The notes: generated from the sequence alone by a model not told the origin. 64,000 bases of DNA from Burkholderiales bacterium (GCA_947448955.1 CANFPU010000001.1:1-64000), one strand, 5' to 3'. Numbered from the stretch's first letter, positions 26,442 through 36,511 are shown. Program-made: numbers and translations.

Positions 26442-28100
26442 TTAGACGCGGTGCCAATCAAACTGGGCTTTGTCGCCCTTGCCGTAGACCTTGAGCGCAC
26501 CCTTGTCGCCGACCGCATTGGGGCGCTGAAAGATCCAGTTTTGCCAGGCCGTCAGACGGCCAAAGACGCGGGTGAACATATTCTCAGGGCCATTGAATCG
26601 CAGGTTGGCTTCCAGACCGGTCAACGCGTCTGGAGACATCGCGACCCGCTCCTCGATGGCGATGCGGACTTCGTCGGCCCAATCGATGTCGTCGGGGTTG
26701 CTGGTGACCAGGCCGAGCTTGAACGCATTGTCGGCGTCTAAGGCCTGGCCCATCACGGCGCGTACGGCGTCCAGCGGCTGGACTTCGTCGTAGAAACGGC
26801 GGCCCAGTCGGCTCTGGTCGGTGACCATCGGGTAGAGGCAGAAGTTGGTTTCGCTGAGCGCGATCCTGGGCGTGCGGGCCGCTTCGTCGGGCAGCATCAG
26901 CTGGTAACTGCGGTCGCAGGCCAACGCCAGCTCGAGCAGCGTGCCGGCGAAGCAGGAGCCCGGCTCGACAAGCGCGAACAGGCTGCGCGACGACAAGTCG
27001 AGTCGGCTGAACGTGCGGCGCAGCAGCCCGATGGTCTCGCGAACCAGCCAGTGGTTCTGGTGGGCCAGCAGGATCTTGTCCAGCGCCAGCACCGCCCCAA
27101 TGTCACCTTCGGTCTTGATCAGCCAGGTGCCAATCTCCAACTCGTTGGTGCGCATCTGAAGGATCGCGTCCTCGAGTTCACGGCCCATCTGCAGCGGATA
27201 CCAGGCGGCACCGGCCGCCTCGATCGCCGCCAAGTCCTGGGGCTGCGCCGACCCGGGACCCTTGACCGAGAAAGTAGCGACCCGCTTGGCGCGGTCGATC
27301 TCGACCGTGACATGGTCGTAACGCAGCGCATCAGCCTCGTCGACACGGGCCAGCCTGGGTAGCGCGACGCCCTTCGCAGTGGCTGGGCGGTCGCTCTGCG
27401 CGGCCAATTGCAGCGCGCGCGCTTGCACCTTGGCGGCGAACTGCGCCGGCTTGGCGATGTCGTCGACGAGGCGCCAGTCCTTGGCTTTCTGGCCGCGCAC
27501 GCCTTCAGCACTGGTGCAAAACAGGTCGGCCAGGTCATGGCGAACATGTTTTTTGTCGGTCACGCGGGTCAGGCCACCGGTGCCAGGCAGCACGCCCAGC
27601 AACGGCACCTCGGGCAGGCTGACCGCGCTGCTGCGATCGTCCACCAGGATGATCTCGTCGCAAGCCAGCGCCAGCTCGTAACCGCCACCCGCACAAGCGC
27701 CGTTGACGGCAGCCAGAAACTTCAAGCCGCTGTGCTTGCTGGAGTCCTCCAAGCCGTTGCGGGTCTCGTTGGTGAACTTGCAGAAGTTCACCTTCCACGC
27801 GTGACTCGATACGCCGAGCATGAAGATGTTGGCACCGGAGCAGAAGACTTTTTCCTTGGCGCTGGTCACGACCACACAGCGCACCTCGGGATGCTCGAAG
27901 CGGATGCGGTTGATCGCATCGTTCAGCTCGACATCCACCCCCAGGTCGTAGCTGTTCAGCTTGAGCTTGTAGCCCGGACGCAGACCGGCGTTCTCATCGA
28001 AATTAGCCAGCAGCGTGGCCACCGGGCCGTCGAAGCGCAGCTTCCAGTGCCGGTATTGCGAGGGATCGGTCTGGTATTCGACGCGGCTGGTGGTGCTCAT
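26442..28100 (-). CDS. boxC: 2,3-epoxybenzoyl-CoA dihydrolase BoxC
   Basis: BoxC cleaves the epoxidised ring with loss of formate, yielding a 3,4-dehydroadipyl-CoA semialdehyde. The 552-residue protein is a double crotonase fold: an N-terminal half with VVVTSAKEKVFCSGANIFML and NGACAGGGYELALACD, and a C-terminal half with EPGSCFAGTLLELALACD. The ATG at 28100 has GGAG 10 bases upstream; the longer open frame runs into the promoter and operator sites. It is the first structural gene of the box operon. Confidence 0.97.
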   Translation of the reverse strand: MSTTSRVEYQTDPSQYRHWKLRFDGPVATLLANFDENAGLRPGYKLKLNSYDLGVDVELNDAINRIRFEHPEVRCVVVTSAKEKVFCSGANIFMLGVSSHAWKVNFCKFTNETRNGLEDSSKHSGLKFLAAVNGACAGGGYELALACDEIILVDDRSSAVSLPEVPLLGVLPGTGGLTRVTDKKHVRHDLADLFCTSAEGVRGQKAKDWRLVDDIAKPAQFAAKVQARALQLAAQSDRPATAKGVALPRLARVDEADALRYDHVTVEIDRAKRVATFSVKGPGSAQPQDLAAIEAAGAAWYPLQMGRELEDAILQMRTNELEIGTWLIKTEGDIGAVLALDKILLAHQNHWLVRETIGLLRRTFSRLDLSSRSLFALVEPGSCFAGTLLELALACDRSYQLMLPDEAARTPRIALSETNFCLYPMVTDQSRLGRRFYDEVQPLDAVRAVMGQALDADNAFKLGLVTSNPDDIDWADEVRIAIEERVAMSPDALTGLEANLRFNGPENMFTRVFGRLTAWQNWIFQRPNAVGDKGALKVYGKGDKAQFDWHRV

Positions 28101-28125
28101 GGCCAAAACTCCAAGATGATTCGAC

Positions 28126-28137
28126 GCAACATAGTGC
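28126..28137 (-). promoter_or_regulatory. box-locus operator site 1
   Basis: On the minus strand this reads GCACTATGTTGC, an imperfect dyad GCA-N6-TGC. It lies downstream of the boxC -10, in the expected leader. It is one of five related sites and is probably bound by BoxR. Confidence 0.55.
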
Positions 28138-28158
28138 TTGTTTTGTGTCGCGATTGAC

Positions 28159-28170
28159 GAATCATAGTGC
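28159..28170 (-). promoter_or_regulatory. box-locus operator site 2 over the boxC -10
   Basis: On the minus strand this reads GCACTATGATTC and contains the boxC -10 TATGAT. A repressor bound here would block RNA polymerase directly. Confidence 0.58.
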
Positions 28171-28189
28171 ATGAATCGACGCAGGTCAA
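28161..28189 (-). promoter_or_regulatory. boxC promoter
   Basis: On the minus strand TTGACC (28184-28189) and TATGAT (28161-28166) are separated by exactly 17 bases. That is a near-consensus housekeeping promoter placed about 60 bases before the boxC start. Operator site 2 covers its -10. Confidence 0.65.
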
Positions 28190-28232
28190 GCGGCTAAGAC
28201 CGCGAAAATCCGGCATGTCACTGGCTAAACAA

Positions 28233-28244
28233 GCACTTTATTGC
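28233..28244 (+). promoter_or_regulatory. box-locus operator site 3
   Basis: GCACTTTATTGC matches site 1 at 10 of 12 positions. It lies just past the end of boxR and about 45 bases upstream of the boxC -35. It could hold a second repressor for looping or cooperative binding. Confidence 0.45.
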
Positions 28245-28262
28245 CTGTTTTGGTCCATCACC

Positions 28263-29225
28263 TCAAGCCGGCAGCTGCAGGGCCTCGCGCACCATGGTGC
28301 GCAAGGCCTGGAAGGTCGGCTCCAGCGGCGCCGCGCTGGTGTCAAGCCTGAAGTCGGCTTGAGAATAGAACGCGGCGCGCCCGGCCAGGATCTGGCGCAG
28401 GTCCTCCATCGCCTCCTTGCTCGCCGCCATGGGCCGCAGGTCGCCCTGCGCGGTGACACGCTGCATGTGGTCCTGAGGGTCGGCCTGCAACCAGAGCGTC
28501 GTGCAATGCGCGAGCAGCAGATTGAAGGTCGCGGCGTCCGACACCATGCCGCCCGGCGTCGCAATCACCGCCTCGGGATGGATCTGGATCGCCTCCTCCA
28601 GCGCTCGACGCTCGTAGCGGCGGTAAGCGCTCTGGCCGTAAAGGCTCTGGATCTCGGCGATGCTGCAGCCGGCAAACTTCTCGATCTCCCGGCTGAGTTC
28701 GACGAAGGCAAAGCCCAGGTCGTCGGCCAATCGCTGGCCGAGCGTGGACTTGCCGGCGCCGCGCAGGCCGATCAGTGCAAGGCGATGGCTGCGCGGCCCG
28801 ACGCCGCTCGCACCACCCTTGCCTAGCAGATCACTGACCGCGATCCGCACCCGGCGCAACATGGTCTCATCGCAAGACGTCAGCAGTTCCCGCAGCAACA
28901 ACCACTCGGGTGATGCGGTGCTGACATCGCCGATCAGTTCGGCCAAGCTGCATTGCAGCGCAACCGACACCTGCTGCAACACCAGGAAGGACGCGTTGCC
29001 AATGCCGTATTCGAGATTGGCCAGGTGACGCTCCGACACACCGGCAGCGACTGCCAAGGCTTTGCGGGTCATGCCTCGCCTTGCGCGCAAGCGACGCACA
29101 CGATCGCCCAGCGCCAAAAGCGACGGGTTTTTGGCCCCGTCGGGTGGTTCGGCGCCGACCACCGGCACAGCCGGCGACGTGGTGGCTGGTGAATACCCCG
29201 AGAAATGCATTATGTTGCTTGACAT
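28263..29225 (-). CDS. boxR: BoxR/BzdR-type transcriptional regulator (HTH plus shikimate kinase-like domain)
   Basis: The 320-residue regulator has an N-terminal Cro/C1-type helix-turn-helix (about 40-95, with LGDRVRRLRARRGMTRKALA and SERHLANLEYG). A C-terminal shikimate kinase-like domain has the P-loop GLRGAGKST near 155. In this family that domain senses benzoyl-CoA and releases repression of benzoate genes. It lies upstream of boxC on the same strand and is divergent from benzoate-CoA ligase. The start could be 29225 or the ATG at 29210; operator site 4 overlaps this region, suggesting autoregulation. Confidence 0.94.
   Translation of the reverse strand: MSSNIMHFSGYSPATTSPAVPVVGAEPPDGAKNPSLLALGDRVRRLRARRGMTRKALAVAAGVSERHLANLEYGIGNASFLVLQQVSVALQCSLAELIGDVSTASPEWLLLRELLTSCDETMLRRVRIAVSDLLGKGGASGVGPRSHRLALIGLRGAGKSTLGQRLADDLGFAFVELSREIEKFAGCSIAEIQSLYGQSAYRRYERRALEEAIQIHPEAVIATPGGMVSDAATFNLLLAHCTTLWLQADPQDHMQRVTAQGDLRPMAASKEAMEDLRQILAGRAAFYSQADFRLDTSAAPLEPTFQALRTMVREALQLPA
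29207..29218 (+). promoter_or_regulatory. box-locus operator site 4
   Basis: GCATTATGTTGC lies over the start region of boxR and directly abuts the -35 of the divergent ligase promoter. One bound repressor could affect both genes. Confidence 0.52.
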
Positions 29226-29247
29226 CGCGGAACCACGACGCTACTGT
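29219..29247 (+). promoter_or_regulatory. benzoate-CoA ligase promoter
   Basis: A consensus TTGACA at 29219-29224 is followed after 17 bases by TACTGT at 29242-29247, a weaker -10. It would give a leader of about 200 bases before the ligase start. It is flanked by operator sites 4 and 5. Confidence 0.5.
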
Positions 29248-29257
29248 TCAGATAATT

Positions 29258-29269
29258 GCACAATACTTC
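29258..29269 (+). promoter_or_regulatory. box-locus operator site 5
   Basis: GCACAATACTTC, the most diverged of the five dyads, lies just after the predicted transcription start of the ligase operon. Confidence 0.4.
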
Positions 29270-29456
29270 ATATTTTTGAAAGCCGCAAGCAGCTTCCACC
29301 GGCCCAGCGTGAATCGCCGGATCGACGCCCCGCCGGTGCGACGTCAATGCGCCAAACCTCACGCTGATGGCCGCTCACTTGCCCGAGACCGTCCGCCGTC
29401 ACGACCCGATCCGACCCCGCCACCTCCCCCATCACGATCGCCAGCGCCTAAGCACC

Positions 29457-31076
29457 ATGCCCAACCCCTCTGTGCAAGCCCCAGGCGAGCGCTTCAACTT
29501 CGCCCAGCACCTGATCGCGCGCAACGCCAAGCGATCCGACAAGATCGCGTACATCGACGATGCAGGCCTGCTGCGCTATGGCGAACTCGCGCAAAGGGTT
29601 CGCGGTCTGGCCGCAGGCTTGCTGAGCGCCGGCGTGCGTCGCGAGGAGCGCGTGCTGTTGCTGATGCATGACTGCAACGACTGGCCAGTGAGCTTTCTGG
29701 GCGCGCTCTACGCCGGCATCGTGCCAGTGGCCGTCAACACCTTGCTCACCGTTGACGACTACGCCTACATGCTGGCCCATAGCCGGGCGCAGGCGGTGCT
29801 GGTGTCAGCCACATTGCTGCCGACGCTACAGGCCGCGCTGGCGCAGAGCCCGCACGAGGTCAAGACGATCGTCGTGTCTAGACCCACCCAAGGCTTGCCG
29901 CCCGATGAGATCGACTTCGAGGACTTTGTCAGCGCCCAGCCGCCACTGGCCACGAGCGCCGATACAGGCCCCGACGACCCGGGCTTCTGGCTCTACTCAT
30001 CGGGCTCGACCGGCCGACCCAAGGGCACACTGCACAGCCATGCCAATCCGTATTGGACCGCCGAGTTGTATGGCACGCCGCTGCTGGGGCTGACCGAGCA
30101 AGACATCTGCTTTTCTGCCGCCAAACTCTTTTTCGCCTATGGGCTGGGCAATGGGCTGAGCTTCCCGCTCAGCGTCGGTGCGACCACCGTGCTGATGGCC
30201 GAAAGGCCGACACCCGATGCAACGTTCAAGCGCTGGGTCGGTGACACCCCCAGCCAACGCAAACCTGGCGGGCCGGCACTGCGACCCACGCTGTTCTTCG
30301 GCGCGCCCACGGGCTATGCCGGCATGATGGCCTCGGCGGCGCTGCCGGCGCGCCAGGCGGTGGCGCTGCGGCTTTGCTCGTCGGCCGGCGAGGCGCTGCC
30401 AGCCGACTTGGGCCAGCGCTTCGCAGCCCATTTCGGGGTCAACATCATCGACGGCATCGGCTCGACCGAAATGCTGCACATCTTTCTGTCGAACAGCCCC
30501 AGCCGGCTGCGTTATGGCAGCACCGGTTGGCCGGTGCCGGGCTACCAGGTCGAGTTGCGCGGCGATGATGGCCAGCCACTGACCGAGCATCCTGACGGCT
30601 CAATCGACACCGGCGACCTTTACATCCAAGGCCCGAGCGCAGCACTGATGTACTGGGGCAACCGCGACAAGTCGCGCGAGACCTTCCAGGGCCCGTGGAC
30701 CAAGAGCGGCGACAAGTACCTTCGCAACGCCGATGGCAGCTACACCTACGCCGGGCGCAGCGACGACATGCTCAAGGTCAGCGGCATCTACGTGTCCCCG
30801 TTCGAGGTCGAGTCCACGCTGGCACAGCACCCAGATGTGCTCGAGGCCGCCGTGATCGGCGTGGCCGACGCCGAGGGCTTGACCAAGACCAAAGCTTTTG
30901 TGGTTCGCAAGGCGGGCGCCCAAGTCAGCGAGGACGCGCTCAAAGCCTTCGTCAAGGACCGGCTGGCGCCGTACAAGTACCCGCGCCAGATCGAGTTCCT
31001 GGACGACTTGCCCAAGACGGCTACCGGCAAGATTCAGCGTTTCAAACTGCGAGAGAAAGAGCAAACCTCGCCGTGA
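29457..31076 (+). CDS. bclA: benzoate-CoA ligase
   Basis: This enzyme activates benzoate to benzoyl-CoA with ATP, feeding the box enzymes. The 539-residue acyl-adenylating protein has the AMP-binding loop YSSGSTGRPKGTLHSH near 180-195. GIGSTEMLHIFLSN follows mid-protein, with the hinge GRSDDMLKVSGIYVSPFEVES and the C-terminal Lys motif TATGKIQRFKLR. The ATG at 29457 starts the family-like N-terminus. It is divergent from boxR and heads an operon with a hydrolase and an ABC transporter. Confidence 0.94.
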   Translation: MPNPSVQAPGERFNFAQHLIARNAKRSDKIAYIDDAGLLRYGELAQRVRGLAAGLLSAGVRREERVLLLMHDCNDWPVSFLGALYAGIVPVAVNTLLTVDDYAYMLAHSRAQAVLVSATLLPTLQAALAQSPHEVKTIVVSRPTQGLPPDEIDFEDFVSAQPPLATSADTGPDDPGFWLYSSGSTGRPKGTLHSHANPYWTAELYGTPLLGLTEQDICFSAAKLFFAYGLGNGLSFPLSVGATTVLMAERPTPDATFKRWVGDTPSQRKPGGPALRPTLFFGAPTGYAGMMASAALPARQAVALRLCSSAGEALPADLGQRFAAHFGVNIIDGIGSTEMLHIFLSNSPSRLRYGSTGWPVPGYQVELRGDDGQPLTEHPDGSIDTGDLYIQGPSAALMYWGNRDKSRETFQGPWTKSGDKYLRNADGSYTYAGRSDDMLKVSGIYVSPFEVESTLAQHPDVLEAAVIGVADAEGLTKTKAFVVRKAGAQVSEDALKAFVKDRLAPYKYPRQIEFLDDLPKTATGKIQRFKLREKEQTSP

Positions 31077-31873
31077 CGGTCGAATTCGTCGACATCGATT
31101 GGGTCGGCCGGACAGTCCGCATCGAGCACGCATGGGTCGGGTCCAATGACGCCAGCCGGCCGCTGATCGTGTTTCTGCACGAGGGTCTGGGCTCGCTGGC
31201 CATGTGGCGCGATTTTCCGCAGCGGCTTTGCGATGCGCTTGGCTGCCGAGGCTTGGTGTATTCGAGACCCGGCTATGGCAGATCGACGCCACGCGCTGCC
31301 AGCGAACGCTGGGCCCCGGACTTCATGCACCGGCAGGCCTGTCAGCTCCTGCCAGCGCTGTTGACCACACTGGGTGCTGACGATGACAAACCTTGGCTGT
31401 TCGGCCACAGCGACGGCGGCTCGATCGCGCTGCTGCATGCCGCGAACTTCCCGCAACAGGTGGCCGGCGCGATCGTGCTGGCCCCGCATGTGATGGTCGA
31501 AGACCTCACACTCGCCAGCATTGCCAAGGTCCGAAAGACCTACCTCGAGACCGACCTGCGCAGCAAGCTCGCTCGCCACCACGACGACCCTGATTCGGCG
31601 TTCTGGGGCTGGAACGACATCTGGCTCGATGCGGCGTTCCGCGACTGGAACCTCGAGGCCGAGATCGCTGCGATTGACTGCCCGCTGCTGGCGGTACAAG
31701 GCCGTGACGACGAGTACGGCAGCCTCGAGCAGATTGAACGCATCGTCCAACGCGTGAAGCAGTCAGAATCGCTGACCCTGGCCGACTGCGGCCACTCGCC
31801 CCATCGCGACCAGCCCGACAGGCTGATCAAAGCCTGCACCGATTTCATCCAACGACACGCCGGAGACACATGA
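31073..31873 (+). CDS. alpha/beta hydrolase of the benzoate operon
   Basis: The 266-residue alpha/beta hydrolase has the oxyanion-region FLHEGLGSLAMWRDFP, the nucleophile elbow GHSDGGS near residue 110, and a late GHSPHRDQP with the probable catalytic His. The GTG start at 31073 overlaps the ligase stop (GTGA), so it is translated in tandem with it. Similar hydrolases often accompany bclA/box genes. It may hydrolyse a CoA thioester or lactone intermediate; the reaction is not established here. Confidence 0.85.
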   Translation: MTVEFVDIDWVGRTVRIEHAWVGSNDASRPLIVFLHEGLGSLAMWRDFPQRLCDALGCRGLVYSRPGYGRSTPRAASERWAPDFMHRQACQLLPALLTTLGADDDKPWLFGHSDGGSIALLHAANFPQQVAGAIVLAPHVMVEDLTLASIAKVRKTYLETDLRSKLARHHDDPDSAFWGWNDIWLDAAFRDWNLEAEIAAIDCPLLAVQGRDDEYGSLEQIERIVQRVKQSESLTLADCGHSPHRDQPDRLIKACTDFIQRHAGDT

Positions 31874-33048
31874 TGACCAAGACCCGCCACCACCCACTCG
31901 CCGCCGCTTTGGCGCTGGCCGCCATGGCCTTGCCCTTCGCCGCGCACACGCAGACGGCGCCCAAGCTCAAGGTCGGTCTGATGCTGCCCTATACCGGTAC
32001 CTACGCGGCATTGGGCAATGCGATCGAGAACGGCTTTCGGCTGCAGATTGCCGAGGCTGGCGGCAAGGTCGCCGGCCGCGAGATCGAGTTTTTCAAGGTC
32101 GACGACGAAAGTGACCCGAGCAAGGCCACCGACAACGTCAACAAGCTGGTCAAACGCGACGCGGTTGACGTGCTGGTCGGCACAGTGCATTCGGGCGTCG
32201 CGATGGCGATGGCCAAGGTCGCCAAGGACAGCGGCACGCTGCTGATCGTTCCCAACGCCGGGGCAGACATGGTGACGGGTGCGATGTGCGCCAACAACAT
32301 CTTCCGCAGCTCGTTCTCAAACTGGCAGCCGGGCTACGCGCTGGGCGAGGTGATGGCCAAGAAGGGCCTGAAGAACGTGGTCACGATCACGCACAAGTAC
32401 GCCGCCGGCGATGAGTCGGTCGGCGGCTTCAAAGAGGCGTTCGAGAAAGGCGGCGGTAAGGTCGTCAAGGTGCTGAGCCTGCCCTTCCCCAATGTTGAGT
32501 TCCAAGCCTTGCTGACCGAGATCGCCGCGACCAAGCCGGACGCGGTATACACGTTCTTCGCCGGCGGCGCAGCGGTCAAGTTTGTCAAGGACTACGCGGC
32601 TGCCGGCCTGAAGAAGTCGATCCCACTTTATGGCGCCGGCTTCCTGACCGACGGCACGCTCGACGCGCAGGGCGCCGACGCCGAAGGGGTGATCACCAGC
32701 CTGCACTACGCCGATGGGTTGAACACACCGCGCGACAACGCCTTCCGCCTGGCCTATGCCAAGACCTTCAAGTTGCAGCCCGACGTCTACGCCGTGCAGG
32801 GCTATGACGCGGCGCAAATGCTGGCGATCGGACTGAACGCCGTGAAGGGCGATGTCAGCAAGAAAGCCGAGATCGCCGCCGCCTTGGAAAAAGCCAAGAT
32901 CGACAGTCCGCGCGGCATGTTCAGCCTGTCCAAGGCACACAACCCGGTACAGGACCTCTACCTGCGCCAAGTCGTCGGCAAGGAGAACAAGCTGGTCGGC
33001 GTGGCCAGCAAGTCCCTCGCCGACCCGGCGCGCGGCTGCAAGATGTAA
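31870..33048 (+). CDS. ABC transporter substrate-binding protein, likely for aromatic acids
   Basis: The 392-residue periplasmic protein has a signal peptide (about 1-29, ending AAHTQ) and the LivK-type start LKVGLMLPYTGTYAALG. Its first ATG overlaps the hydrolase stop. Because it sits in an operon with benzoate-CoA ligase, benzoate or a related aromatic acid is the most likely ligand, although the family mostly binds branched-chain amino acids. It works with the four following transporter genes. Confidence 0.9.
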   Translation: MMTKTRHHPLAAALALAAMALPFAAHTQTAPKLKVGLMLPYTGTYAALGNAIENGFRLQIAEAGGKVAGREIEFFKVDDESDPSKATDNVNKLVKRDAVDVLVGTVHSGVAMAMAKVAKDSGTLLIVPNAGADMVTGAMCANNIFRSSFSNWQPGYALGEVMAKKGLKNVVTITHKYAAGDESVGGFKEAFEKGGGKVVKVLSLPFPNVEFQALLTEIAATKPDAVYTFFAGGAAVKFVKDYAAAGLKKSIPLYGAGFLTDGTLDAQGADAEGVITSLHYADGLNTPRDNAFRLAYAKTFKLQPDVYAVQGYDAAQMLAIGLNAVKGDVSKKAEIAAALEKAKIDSPRGMFSLSKAHNPVQDLYLRQVVGKENKLVGVASKSLADPARGCKM

Positions 33049-33070
33049 CGTCGACCGCCGAAACCGCTTG

Positions 33071-33952
33071 ATGGACTTTCCCACCTTCCTGATCCAATGC
33101 CTGAACTCGCTGCAGTACGGGCTGCTGCTGTTCCTGGTGGCCTCGGGGTTGACGCTGATCTTCGGCATCATGGGTGTGATCAACCTGGCGCACGGCAGTT
33201 TCTACATGGTCGGCGCCTACCTGGCCTTCGCGCTGGCACCCCTGGTTGAATCGACCTTCGGCGGCGGTTTCTTCGCGACGCTCGGCGTGGGCGTGGTGCT
33301 GGCGGTGATGCTGGGCTATGGGCTCGAGTGGGCATTCTTCAGCTTCCTCTACGAGCGTGAGCACCTGCAACAGGTGCTGATGACCTATGGCTTGATTCTG
33401 GTGTTCGAGGAACTGCGCAGCCTGATGGTCGGCGACGACGTGCACGGCGTGACGCCGCCGCCCTTGCTGGCCGGCACGATCGCGCTGGGGGAGATGATGA
33501 CTTACCCGGTCTACAGGTTGTTCATCTCCGGCGTGTGCCTGGCGCTGGCGCTGGGCATGTACTGGGTCTTCACGCGCACCCGGCTGGGCATGATGATCCG
33601 CGCCGGCAGCAGCAACCGCGAGATGGTGCAGTCGCTAGGCGTGGACATCAAGTTCTTGTACCGCGTGGTGTTTGCCGCCGGTCTGGGGCTGGCGGTGCTG
33701 GCGGGCATGGTCGCGGCCCCGGTGTCGTCGGTCTACCCGGGCATGGGCAACCAGGTGTTGATCATCTGCTTCGTGGTGGTGGTGATCGGCGGTATCGGCT
33801 CGATCCGCGGCGCGTTGCTGGCCTCGCTGCTGATCGGCCTCGTCGACACCTTCGGCAAGGTGGTCTATCCGCAGGCCGCGGGTGTTTTGATCTACCTGCT
33901 AATGGCGCTGATCCTGCTCTGGAAGCCCAAAGGCTTGTTCGCCGCCGGATGA
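33071..33952 (+). CDS. livH: branched-chain-type ABC transporter permease, LivH family
   Basis: The 293-residue inner-membrane protein has about eight hydrophobic helices and the LivH signatures GLTLIFGIMGVINLAHG near residue 25 and VVVVIGGIGSIRGALLASLLIG near 240. It pairs with the LivM-type protein to form the channel. The ATG at 33071 starts at the family N-terminus; no strong ribosome binding site was seen. Confidence 0.93.
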   Translation: MDFPTFLIQCLNSLQYGLLLFLVASGLTLIFGIMGVINLAHGSFYMVGAYLAFALAPLVESTFGGGFFATLGVGVVLAVMLGYGLEWAFFSFLYEREHLQQVLMTYGLILVFEELRSLMVGDDVHGVTPPPLLAGTIALGEMMTYPVYRLFISGVCLALALGMYWVFTRTRLGMMIRAGSSNREMVQSLGVDIKFLYRVVFAAGLGLAVLAGMVAAPVSSVYPGMGNQVLIICFVVVVIGGIGSIRGALLASLLIGLVDTFGKVVYPQAAGVLIYLLMALILLWKPKGLFAAG

Positions 33953-33956
33953 CGCG

Positions 33957-34979
33957 ATGAACGACATCCCACGCTCCCGCATCGCCTTCGTCGCGCTGTG
34001 CGGCTTGGCACTGGCCGCGTACCCGCTGGGCGCCGGCGCCTTCGGACTCGACCTGACCACCAAAATCATGGTCTACGCGATCTTCGCGCTGAGCCTGGAA
34101 CTGCTGGTCGGCGCGACCGGTCTGGTGTGCTTCGGCCATGCCGCTTTTTTTGGCATCGGCGCCTATGCCGCCTTGCTGCTGTCGCCAGGCAACGATGCCG
34201 CCTCGCTGGGGTGGCTGCTGCCGGCCAGCATCGGGGCCGCAGCGCTGTTCGCACTGATGATGGGCGCGCTGTCGTTGCGCACCCAAGGCGTGTACTTCAT
34301 CATGGTCACGCTGGCCTTCGCACAGATGGCTTACTACGTTGTGCACGACACGCCGCTGGGCGGCGGCACCGATGGCATCTACTTGAGCGCCAAGCCGGTG
34401 CTGGCGATCGCCGGCGCGACGCTGATCGACCTCGACAAGGCCTTGCCGATCTACTACTTCACACTGGGCTGCCTGGTGGCCGTGTTCGGCTTTCTGGCGC
34501 TGCTGCTGCGCAGCCGCTTCGGCCGAGCGCTCGCCGGCATCAAGACCAACGAGCAGCGCATGCGTGCCACCGGGTTTTCCACCTACCCCTACAAGCTGGC
34601 GGCCTTTGTGATCTCGGGCGCCATCGCCGGGCTCGCGGGTTTCCTGTTCGGCGTCAAGGACGGCTACGTCAACCCGGAGCTGATGAGCTGGCACCTGTCA
34701 GGGTCGGTGCTGATCATGATCATCCTGGGTGGCCTGGGCCACCTGCGCGGCGCGCTGATCGGCGCCTTTGCATTCGCGTTGCTGCAGGAATTCTTCAAAT
34801 CCGAGCTGATCTTCGGCGGCTTCGCCAAGCATTGGGCGCTCGGCCTGGGCCTGACGATCATCGCCAGCGTGGCGCTACTGCCGCGCGGGCTCGTGGGCTT
34901 GCCCGCACAGTGGCGCGAGCGCTGGGTGGGCCGGCCAACACGGGTTGGCGAAGGTGCCCGCCAGGAGGCCGCACGATGA
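33957..34979 (+). CDS. livM: branched-chain-type ABC transporter permease, LivM family
   Basis: The 340-residue permease has about ten hydrophobic segments. It shows LELLVGATGLVCFGHAAFFGIGAYAA near the start and the cytoplasmic-loop motif AGIKTNEQRMRATGF that contacts the ATPases. GGLGHLRGALIGAF lies toward the end. It begins 4 bases after the LivH-type gene and overlaps the next start (ATGA). Confidence 0.93.
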   Translation: MNDIPRSRIAFVALCGLALAAYPLGAGAFGLDLTTKIMVYAIFALSLELLVGATGLVCFGHAAFFGIGAYAALLLSPGNDAASLGWLLPASIGAAALFALMMGALSLRTQGVYFIMVTLAFAQMAYYVVHDTPLGGGTDGIYLSAKPVLAIAGATLIDLDKALPIYYFTLGCLVAVFGFLALLLRSRFGRALAGIKTNEQRMRATGFSTYPYKLAAFVISGAIAGLAGFLFGVKDGYVNPELMSWHLSGSVLIMIILGGLGHLRGALIGAFAFALLQEFFKSELIFGGFAKHWALGLGLTIIASVALLPRGLVGLPAQWRERWVGRPTRVGEGARQEAAR

Positions 34980-35725
34980 GCCGAGACATCCTGCTGCGAG
35001 CTCAGCAGATCACCCGCCGCTGGGGCGGGTTGGTGGCGGTCAACGACGTCTCGCTGGCACTCGCGCGCGGCGAGGTGCACGCGGTGATCGGCACCAACGG
35101 CGCCGGCAAATCGACGCTGATCAACATCCTGTCGGGTGAGACGCCGCCTTCAGCCGGTCGGGTCGAACTGCTGGGCCAGGAGGTCACCGACTGGTCACAA
35201 CCCCGACGTGCCCGCGCTGGGCTGGGCCGCAGCTACCAGCGCAACACGATCTACCCCGGCTTCACGGTGTTCGAAAACTGCCGACTGGCCGCCCAGGCTC
35301 GCCACCAGCAACCCTGGACTTGGTGGCAGAGCGCCCAGGCTTGCGAAGCCAGCGGGGCCGCTGCCCACGACAGCGCCAAACGTGCGGGCCTGGACGATGT
35401 GCTCGACAAGGCCGCCGGTGCGCTGTCGCATGGCCAGAAGCGCCAGCTCGAGATCGCGATGTGTCTGGCCACTGCACCGGAGGTGCTGCTGCTCGATGAA
35501 CCGCTGGCCGGCATGGGCGCCGAAGAGACCGAACGCATGCTGGCGCTGCTGGCCGAACTGAAGGCCAGTCATGCCACGCTGCTGGTCGAACATGACATGG
35601 ACGCGGTGTTTCGCATCGCCGACCTGATCACCGTGATGGTCAATGGCACGGTGATCGCCACCGGTACGCCAGATGCCGTTCGGAACAATGCCGAGGTGCA
35701 AATCGCCTACCTGGGGCAGCACTGA
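34976..35725 (+). CDS. livG: ABC transporter ATP-binding protein, LivG family
   Basis: The 249-residue ATPase has Walker A GTNGAGKST near 39-47, the signature LSHGQKRQLEIAMCLA near 150, Walker B VLLLDEPLAGM, and the switch histidine in VEHDMD. The ATG overlaps the LivM-type stop. It energises uptake with its LivF-type partner. Confidence 0.94.
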   Translation: MSRDILLRAQQITRRWGGLVAVNDVSLALARGEVHAVIGTNGAGKSTLINILSGETPPSAGRVELLGQEVTDWSQPRRARAGLGRSYQRNTIYPGFTVFENCRLAAQARHQQPWTWWQSAQACEASGAAAHDSAKRAGLDDVLDKAAGALSHGQKRQLEIAMCLATAPEVLLLDEPLAGMGAEETERMLALLAELKASHATLLVEHDMDAVFRIADLITVMVNGTVIATGTPDAVRNNAEVQIAYLGQH

Positions 35726-35726
35726 A

Positions 35727-36455
<729 letters not shown>

Positions 36456-36511
36456 GGCGCGCCCGGGGCGTCTACGATCTGGACATTCACCGAGAGGCTC
36501 AAGGAGACGAG

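Noticed and set aside
28101..28172. Extended BoxC N-terminus
   Set aside because: It would translate the promoter -10 and operator sites. The ATG at 28100 has a good ribosome binding site and the family N-terminus.
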